Shown here piece after piece: positions 57,124 through 64,000 of a DNA stretch of 64,000 nucleotides. Made by a program: the position numbers and the translations under genes. The notes beneath the pieces were generated by a model. The model had not been told where the DNA came from. It saw only the letters and a list, made by a program, of their open reading frames with translations, and searched no databases. This stretch comes from Falciphora oryzae (lineage: Eukaryota; Ascomycota; Sordariomycetes; Magnaporthales; Magnaporthaceae): contig JNVV01000031.1 in the NCBI GenBank assembly GCA_000733355.1, positions 66,993-130,992 of the forward strand. Direction: 5' to 3'. Numbering within the stretch: the first letter of the stretch is position 1; each line of letters starts with the position of its first letter.

Positions 57124-60100
57124 TTTGAATCCTTGAATACGATCTTGAACGGGGAAATGTTTCAAAAAGGGGGGAGGAGGAGGAGGAGAGGGTGTAAGTA
57201 GAACACGCGGAAACCCAAACAAACAAGACGGTTAGGAAAGAGGAGAAGAGGAAACGACCAAAAGTGGACCTAGGAAAGGACGAAGGAAAGAAAGCAAGAG
57301 AAGAAACGGGAAGGAGACTTCGATCTTGAGCCAATCCAAGGACGAGCGTAGAACACTGGCTGGTGAGGAGAAGATCGAGTCTGGAGTGGTAAGGCTGGGT
57401 GCGGGCACGTTAAATATCAACGCCCGCCGGCGCGAGATAAGCAGAGACGACCCCCCACCCCACCCGGCAGTCCTCGGATGCCTGTCGTGCTTCAGGGTGC
57501 TGGGTCGGACAGGCGCAGCCGGCTCCCGGGGCAGGGCAGAGAGTCGCGCGCGCGGCTGCGTTTGGGCGTCGGAGAAAGGCGCCTGTGCGTCCTTCTCGCG
57601 CCTGCGAACGGCCTCTTGGAACTGTACTAAGATTAGTGTGCGCACTGCACTGCGCCTTACTACGCGGCGCGATCCGCACAGGATCTGGGAGCAACGTGCC
57701 AGATTTGTGGGCTGCCTTCCCTTCTGGGACAGCAGAATCCCCTGGAAAGGGGAACTGGGGGCCTCCCCACAGGTGGCGTCCACAGCGGGGCCCTGCCTCT
57801 GGCGCGCTCTTGTTTCTCTTGGTCGCTTGACCGGAGAGGGTTGGATCCTGTCCACCGCATTGAAACCGTCGATATGTATAGACGCTTTTTTCTGGGGCCT
57901 TGACTCGGCGCCGCCTGTCTCTTGTGCACGCACGCACGCACGCACACGCTCTCTCTCCCTACTGACAAGCTGCTAGCCAGCCGAGCCATCCGATGTGGGC
58001 GGGTGCAGGCGGGAGACGTCCAACCCGGATTCCTGGGCTGCATAACGAGCACGCACGGGGGCGGCGGCCAAGCAAATAGGGGGAGGGCGGCTCCGTCCCT
58101 CACAAGGCGTCGCGAGACCCTAGCGGGAACGTACCTGACGCATTCTCCATCGACGGCACTTGATGCTCCCCCTCGTGCCTCTCACCACGGTGGCGTGGTT
58201 GAGCCGCTGCACGTCTTGCGTGCGTGTGGGCGGGACAATCCATCGATCGCCATGCTTCCGTCGAGGCTAGTGTACACCTACGGTGACGGTGCCTGAGCCA
58301 TGATGCATTCCTGACCGGGCCCGTGCTCCACTTCACTCGCTTGCTGCTTCTCTCGCCAGAACAAATCGAAGGAAAATGTGGGGCTGTGTTGGCGGGAGGA
58401 TTTCGTCTGTCGGGTCTAACGTCCAAACGCTCGCTCCATGCGATCCCTCCAGCACCCGCAGCCACTTTTACAGTCGCTGCCAGTCGAGATGTCGAGGCAC
58501 GGCCACAAGGCATTGCCCGAGCAGCCCGATTACTGGGGCAGGCATCACCTAAGGTCTGAGCGGAGGAACAGCGACGCCTCGTGCCATTGAATTGCCGACC
58601 ATCCGGTCTTGGTGTGCAGGCCAGGCCAGCTTGATCCAACCCACCTCGTGGCAGTCGCCTTGGTTGGTACTGTATGCCTGTAGATTGACTGATCAGAGAG
58701 AATAGAAGCACGTGGCGAATGACCCAGGTTGGAAGTTGGCGGGAGCCGCGCTACGTGTGCACTAAAAGAAGAATCCCAAGCCAAAACCTTGTTATTTTGG
58801 ATGAGGCCTTTTTGCTTGTAAATTTCCCGATTGCATGCCCTCTCTGGGGTGAGGGTAGTATTGTGTGTGCGTCTAGTAGCACTTTGCCTCTCGATGCGAC
58901 CTCAGCGCTCGGCCGCCGTCGTCCAGCTTCCTTCCTTTCGACTTTCGAGAGCTTCAGGTTCCGACAGCCGACCATCGACACCTGCCAGCAAGGGTCCACC
59001 TGGAGGCACTGGATGATGGCTGGGAAGGGAGGTTGGAGGCAGACGGTTTTGTGAGATCCATACGCCGTACAGTAAGTTGGGGGTGCATTTTGCGTGGTGA
59101 TGTGGAGTGGAACATGTCCCGACGTGCAGAGATTGTTTTCTCCCAACTCTCTTGTTTCACTCGCAACGCATCTCTTTCCAGGGCTGTACGATTACCTACC
59201 ATGTATTCATTGATGGCATGAATATGCTGCTCTGTTAGCATTCGACTCGCATCTATCTCAAGGCATCATTCGACTGACTCGGCTCGACGAACTCGCCGAA
59301 CACATCCGCCCAAGTGAAGGCGCCGAAGGGCTGCGCCGTGTCGTAAAATGTAATCGACTGGGAGAGAGGATGACTGCGTTCTCAAGATTCCCATCCATCT
59401 GCCCTCGACACCAAGTCCCTGCATCTTGGTCCCCAAAAAGTCAGGCCAATAGCACCCTGGCTCGCCCTATGACACGGACAGGGCTGCTGCAAGGACCCCG
59501 CCGGTATCGCCGCCATCCTTGCCGGACATCCTGAGGCCTCTCGTCTCGTCTCATGTCCTCGCTGGGCGCTCAGTCTCTCAAACCTAGGGGTGGCGTGCGA
59601 CCCCCTAGTGGAGGACTTTAGGGAGAATCCATGTGGTGTTTGCGTCTGGTCCGCGCATGAATGCCCTAGCAAACAGAGCGAGTCAGATGCGTCTCCTATC
59701 CTCCGTGGAACTGGCTTCCCCGGATAGCGTAAGCCACCTGCCCATCTCCCCACGGAGCTACGGGCCACTGAGCCCGGCGAGACCTCGCTTAGCCTTATGC
59801 ACCGAGTTGGGATGAGCATGCCTGCGAGTTGGTGTCATGTCTATACAGTACAGAGTCCACGCGTTGTGCCTCTCCTGAGAAAGCCTCGCACTGACCCAGA
59901 CTGGGGGTGTCTCCGCCGAGCTTCATGCTGTTCTGGGACACGGCAATCTATCCCGACCTGCTTTGGTCTGGTCTCAACTACCACACACTTGTGCTGTACG
60001 CAGGTCAGATCAGTAAGTAACGACCAGTGGTTAAGTAACTCTGACAACAACAGGGTCCCTGGCTAATTGTCTGTGGAGATTCAAAGGGCAATCAAAAAGC

Positions 60101-60191
60101 CGTCAACTCGTTAGGCCAAAAATGATACCTGCGAAGATCTGCCGACTTCTGACCAGTCCCTTTTTTGATGCTGCCAATCTCGTTTTTGAAG
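57124..60191. other. Intergenic region
   Basis: Leader and promoter of the basic-protein gene, then about 2.5 kb without a supported gene. A short CACG repeat lies near 57928-57946. A stop-bounded, exon-like minus-strand frame at 59253-59357 is described under findings. Confidence 0.4.
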
Positions 60192-60413
60192 CTATTCCCA
60201 CCTCTGTCTCACCATTTCGTGTGCATGCCGTTGGCGTTGATCACGTCTAGGGCGGCCGGGCCGGAAGGCAGGCGACTGGCGATAGATCGCTTGGCGGACT
60301 TGGTGGCGGCCGAAGCCGGTGATTCTGACGATCCCTTGTTGAGAGTGACGAGCATCAAAATAGAGCGCGCGAACACGGATCCTGTCGTGTTTGGTAAGCT
60401 GTCTGCCTGTCAT
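60192..60413 (-). mobile_element. Transposase remnant (helix-turn-helix N-terminus)
   Basis: A 73-codon frame contains RQLTKHDRIRVRALYFDARH, then SQQGIVRITGFGRHQVRQAI and a PAFRPGRPRRD linker. A paired-like HTH followed by a GRPR hook is characteristic of Tc1/mariner and related DDE transposases in fungi. The frame ends right after the HTH, and no DDE catalytic domain or obvious terminal inverted repeat is visible nearby. It is therefore a truncated relic. Confidence 0.6.
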
Positions 60414-61921
60414 TGAAGACGTTGGTAATTAGCCCGTGTCCTCCTGCGAAAATTGAGGGGATCGCCATCAAAAAATAGCCGGATTGGTAGCCGGACTGCA
60501 GTGCGTTGAGGCCCAAAGAGCCGGCCGGCCGTGATCCCGGTCAACGCGATTGCCTTTGGTGCGGGGCCCTTTGAGTCGATGGGTGTTGCTTACGGAAGCC
60601 CTCCTCAATGCGTCGTGAGCTCTCTGACCGGTGCGGATGTATCTTTTCCCACAGGGATGATTTTTTTTCTATTTATTTGGCCCTTATTGGGCCGTTTCTA
60701 ACATGATGGGCTGGTTGTTATCCTCGTACGCGAGCTCTGTACGAGGCATGGTGGCTTTTGGCTTTGCAGATGGGAGCATGTTTCATCCCATTCCTAATTG
60801 ATTCTTCTGGACTTTACTCGTGATGTCTGGGACTCCCGTGGCCAGCAGGTTGGATTCTGTCAGCTAGGCCTGAAATCTCCTCACCAAGCCCCAATATGCT
60901 TCTACACATGTCCTGCGCACGCCATTACGACGACTCTAGCATCTTCCTGGCGCCGGCCACAGCCCGCTTCCGCACCCTATTCATCACGGTTGGCACGGCC
61001 ACGCCTTGTTTCCGGTCATGCCCGCTCTGCCCTTTCCAGTCGTGGCTTTGGCCCCAACTCACGAGTCTTCCCGTGCTCGCGCATGCCGCAGTGCTTGTGT
61101 TTACCTGATGGATGCCCGCGTCTCTGCCCCTCTGTTTAGCAATTGGATACTTCTAGAAGCGCGGGATACGATGTAGTGCATACTCTTGCGTGCGGTCCTT
61201 TTGTGATGCAGTCCTTTTGCCAGGGCTTGACACCCGGTATCTCTACTCTCTCGCTCTCCGGAGCGAACGCTCAGGCGCCGTTAGACATTGGCAGGGAGGA
61301 GCCGTGCAGCTCGCAGGGCCGGTCCAGAGGTAAACCTTGCATGCCCGCGCCATCGACTCAGCCAACCTCATGATCTCCAGCCTGCAGGACAAGTTGATTG
61401 GTTTCGCAATATTTACCTCCCTGGGCCACCGTACACTTTCTGAATTCCCGCGGCCATTGACTCGGGAAGCTTCATATCCTCAGAGGGGCACCTCCCTATC
61501 ACCCGCTACCCAGATGCCTGCCGCTTCCGTTTCGGTTGTGCTCCCAGAGCCGACCGCCACCCCACGCTCACAGAGTAGAACGCGGGCCAGAGCTGACGGT
61601 TTCCCCAGCTCGTCGTGGCGCCTTTTGTCTGAAGGAGCCAGTTGTATTCGGCGGGGAGCCCGGGAGAATCTTCTCCCAACAGCTCACCCTGAATCTTTCG
61701 CATTTTCTAATCCAGAAATTTCTTACGCTTGTCACAGGAATCCTCCTTATAAGCGGGCTGCCTAGCCCGGACAACACGTAGCGCGGCCCCAGACACCCAC
61801 AGCGTCACGGCGTTGCCACTTGCCCTAGATGATTTACCACTAGACCACGGGAGCGCCTGCGTACTCTGCTGACATCCAGCTTGTTGCCGCCGGCTGGGGG
61901 GTGGCTCGAAAGGGCGGGGCG
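60414..61921. other. Intergenic region upstream of the GPCR gene
   Basis: No gene is supported. It contains the promoter of the receptor gene and, on the minus strand at 61831-61854, a tRNA-5'-half-like sequence. Confidence 0.4.
61831..61854 (-). other. tRNA 5'-half-like fragment (A-box)
   Basis: On the minus strand, GCTCCCG is followed by TGGTCTAGTGGTAAATC, which resembles an acceptor strand plus D-arm/A-box. No anticodon stem, B-box or matching 3' acceptor strand follows, so it is not a functional tRNA gene. Confidence 0.25.
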
Positions 61922-63853
61922 ATGTCGCCGCTGAATGTGCTCGAGGCCGCCAGGGATGACCAGGCCGAGGCTTACACCCTCTTTCTGGTGGAGCACACGA
62001 CGGTGACCATATCGCCTCTCCCGACCTTGCTCAAGAGGGGCCTCATCGCCATCACGCTCTGCGGGCTGCTCTCCTTCCTGGCGACCTTCTCGCTCCTCAT
62101 ATATCTCTCGTACATGCTGGTTCGGTGGTACATCCGCCCGCCACCGCGACGGCCAGCGCCGGCGCCGGCGATCGCGAGCGGCCGGCGGGGGCGGCCGGCG
62201 GAATCGAACGGGGTGCCCGACATCTACCTCTGCCCCAAGACGGCCGACGAGGAAGACGAGGCTGCCGTTCCCAACGCGAACGCCCCGTCGCTCAAGGAGC
62301 GGCTCCGGCGGGACCCGCCCAACCAGTTCCTCATCCTCATCTACAACCTTTTGCTGGCGGACCTGCAGCAGGCCACCGGCTTCACCATCAGCCTGGCCTG
62401 GCTCGCCGCGGACCAGGCAAGGTCGGGCGGCCAGCTGTGCTGGATGCAGGGCTGGTTCATCTCGGCGGGCGACCTCGGCTCGAGCCTGTTTATCCTCGCC
62501 ATCGCCATCCACACATACCTGGCCATTATCCGCAACTACAGGCTCCCGTCCTGGGCCTTCTACCTCTCGATCGGTCTGCTGTGGGGATTCAACTACCTGG
62601 TCGCCATCCTGGGCATCGTGATCGATCACGACAGGGCTGCCCCAGGCGGCTTATACACCCGCGTGATGGCTTGGGTAAGATTCTGCTTTCCACGTCGAGG
62701 CCGCGATTTCAGCTTCCCTTCCGATACACGCTCAATCGCTGATACAGGTAACCGTGTAACCGTTTCCGCTAACTTTTTGTAGTGCTGGGTCAATACGGCC
62801 TACAACGACTTGAGGCTCGGCTTACATTACGCCTGGATCCATATCTCCATGGCACTCACGACAGCGATCTACATCTACATATTCGCGTATTTGCACATGC
62901 ACCGAAACATGCTCAAAAGAGCCGGCTTCCGCCGCATGTCGGGGGCGACAGAAAACTGCAGGCGGCCCAGCGCGCAGCCCCTGCAGACGCCCGCAACCCT
63001 CATCTCCGCGACCGACAGCGACGGCGGCGCCACAAACATGGACGACAGCCACCCGCCCACCCCGGGCGCCTTCCCGCAGTGCCACGGACGCCGCGACCAA
63101 GAACACGACCCTGACCACCAGCAGCAGCACCCGCGCCCGGCGATGCCGGCGGCCCCGGAGCAGCAGGGCTGGCGGCACCGGACGTTCCTGCTGTACCCCG
63201 TCATCTACATGCTCTGCACGGCGCCGCTGGCCATGGCGCGCGCGCGCAGCATCGGCAACGGGGACGTGCCGCTCGTCTTCTTCACCTTCGCGGGCGCCAT
63301 GGTCACGTCGACCGGCTTCCTCGACGTGCTGCTGTACTCGTGGACCCGCCGCGCCATCGTCTTCTCGGCCGGCGCCCGCCCGCCCGGTCAGGACCTGGGC
63401 CTCGTCACCTTCAACTTCATGCGCACCCCGCCCGGCCGCAAGCTCGGCAACGTCGTCTACGTGAGCGGCGGGGCCGGCGCGGGCGCGGGCGCGGGAGCGA
63501 CAACCGCGGGAGATGCCAGTGGGCTGCGCGCCCCGGCCGCCACAGCCGCCGCCCCTGCAGTCGGCTTCACCACGCCGATCTACGGCGGCGGCAGCGGCAG
63601 CAGGGGGTCCCGTGCCGGCGGGCCGTCGGAACCGAGACGGGCTCAGAGACAACAGAACCGGCGGCGGCGCCGGGAGCACCACTCACCCCGCAGAGGCGAC
63701 CGGGACGGGCTCTCCGGGATGACGATCCAGTGCGAGACGGTCACCTCGGTCTCTGTCGAGGTGGACCCGGACGTCATCAAGATGTTGGGCCTGAGCCTGG
63801 CGAGCAGGGCCCCGGCCGAGGAGGAGGCGGGTTCTTCCAACGCCCACGGGTGA
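61922..63853 (+). CDS. Seven-transmembrane G-protein-coupled receptor, Git3/Gpr1-like
   Basis: Two exons (61922-62674 and 62783-63853) encode 607 aa. The 108-nt intron has donor GTAAGA and acceptor TGTAG. In yeasts this family senses glucose or other nutrients and signals through Galpha to cAMP/PKA; the ligand here is not readable. TM1 is LIAITLCGLLSFLATFSLLI and TM2 lies in NQFLILIYNLLLADLQQATG. TM3 follows CWMQGWFISAGDLGSSLFIL and TM4 is WAFYLSIGLLWGFNYLVAIL. TM5 is in LHYAWIHISMALTTAIYIYI. A roughly 90-residue third intracellular loop precedes TM6 (TFLLYPVIYMLCTAPLAMAR) and TM7 (VPLVFFTFAGAMVTSTGFLD). The LLADLQQA and C-terminal TM pattern fit Git3-type receptors. The Gly/Ala/Arg-rich cytosolic tail is long. 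Confidence 0.85.
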
Positions 63854-64000
63854 CATTACATGTGCCGCTCGCGAGCCGAGGAGACAGACATGTCGAGCGT
63901 TTGCGTAATGTTGAACAGCAGGGCTTTCAGACCCAGGTTTAGTTAGAAGCACAGCGAGCGGTTGTCCGTATATGCGCTATACCCTTTGTAGCTTGGAAGT

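Noticed and set aside
55457..57222. Open frames reading through the N run
   Set aside because: N translates as X and creates false continuity across the gap. Only the segments outside the gap were used.

Overview
The window is nuclear DNA from a filamentous ascomycete, most likely a Sordariomycete. Supporting this are short GT-AG introns of about 70-136 nt, GC-rich coding sequence, an AA9 lytic polysaccharide monooxygenase, an AcrB-type protein, a HET-domain locus and a Git3-type receptor. There is no operon structure. Genes sit singly on both strands, separated by 0.3-5 kb spacers with A/T homopolymer runs. A 907-base run of N interrupts one gene.

Layout: an SGNH/GDSL esterase runs off the left edge (<1-1137, -). 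A small unrecognised protein follows (2456-3094, -), then a six-exon sugar transporter (7411-9438, -), intronless MSH3 (11497-14943, +), a secreted cysteine-containing protein (15846-16676, +), a tannase/feruloyl esterase (16932-18689, -), a GNAT-like protein (20856-21883, -) and an AA9 LPMO with a long Asn/Gly repeat tail (23665-24933, -). After a 4 kb spacer comes the AcrB-like protein (28982-32263, -). The next locus is a HET-domain gene (about 37364-40532, +), broken by an in-frame stop and several frameshifts. Then come a compact divergent pair, a mitochondrial HotDog thioesterase-like protein (41071-42219, -) and an LYRM5-like LYR protein (42558-43178, +), and a SAM-dependent methyltransferase (43540-46206, -). 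The right part holds CCR4 (51628-54008, +), a basic Arg/Ser-rich protein cut by the N gap (<56472-57123, -), a transposase remnant (60192-60413, -) and a seven-TM Git3/Gpr1-type receptor (61922-63853, +).

Functional themes (inference): the left 25 kb holds four genes suited to growth on plant polymers: SGNH esterase, sugar transporter, tannase/feruloyl esterase and LPMO. Three others belong to families tied to carbon sensing or glucose repression: AcrB, CCR4 and the Git3-like GPCR. Housekeeping functions are mismatch repair (MSH3), mRNA deadenylation (CCR4) and mitochondrial metabolism. The features most worth a second look are the decayed HET locus, the 39-bp repeat in the LPMO linker, the mitochondrial divergent pair with its 13-nt microexon, and the transposon and tRNA-like fragments near 60-62 kb.

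Exon boundaries were read by eye from splice signals and reading-frame continuity. Family names rest on recognised motifs, not on database searches.
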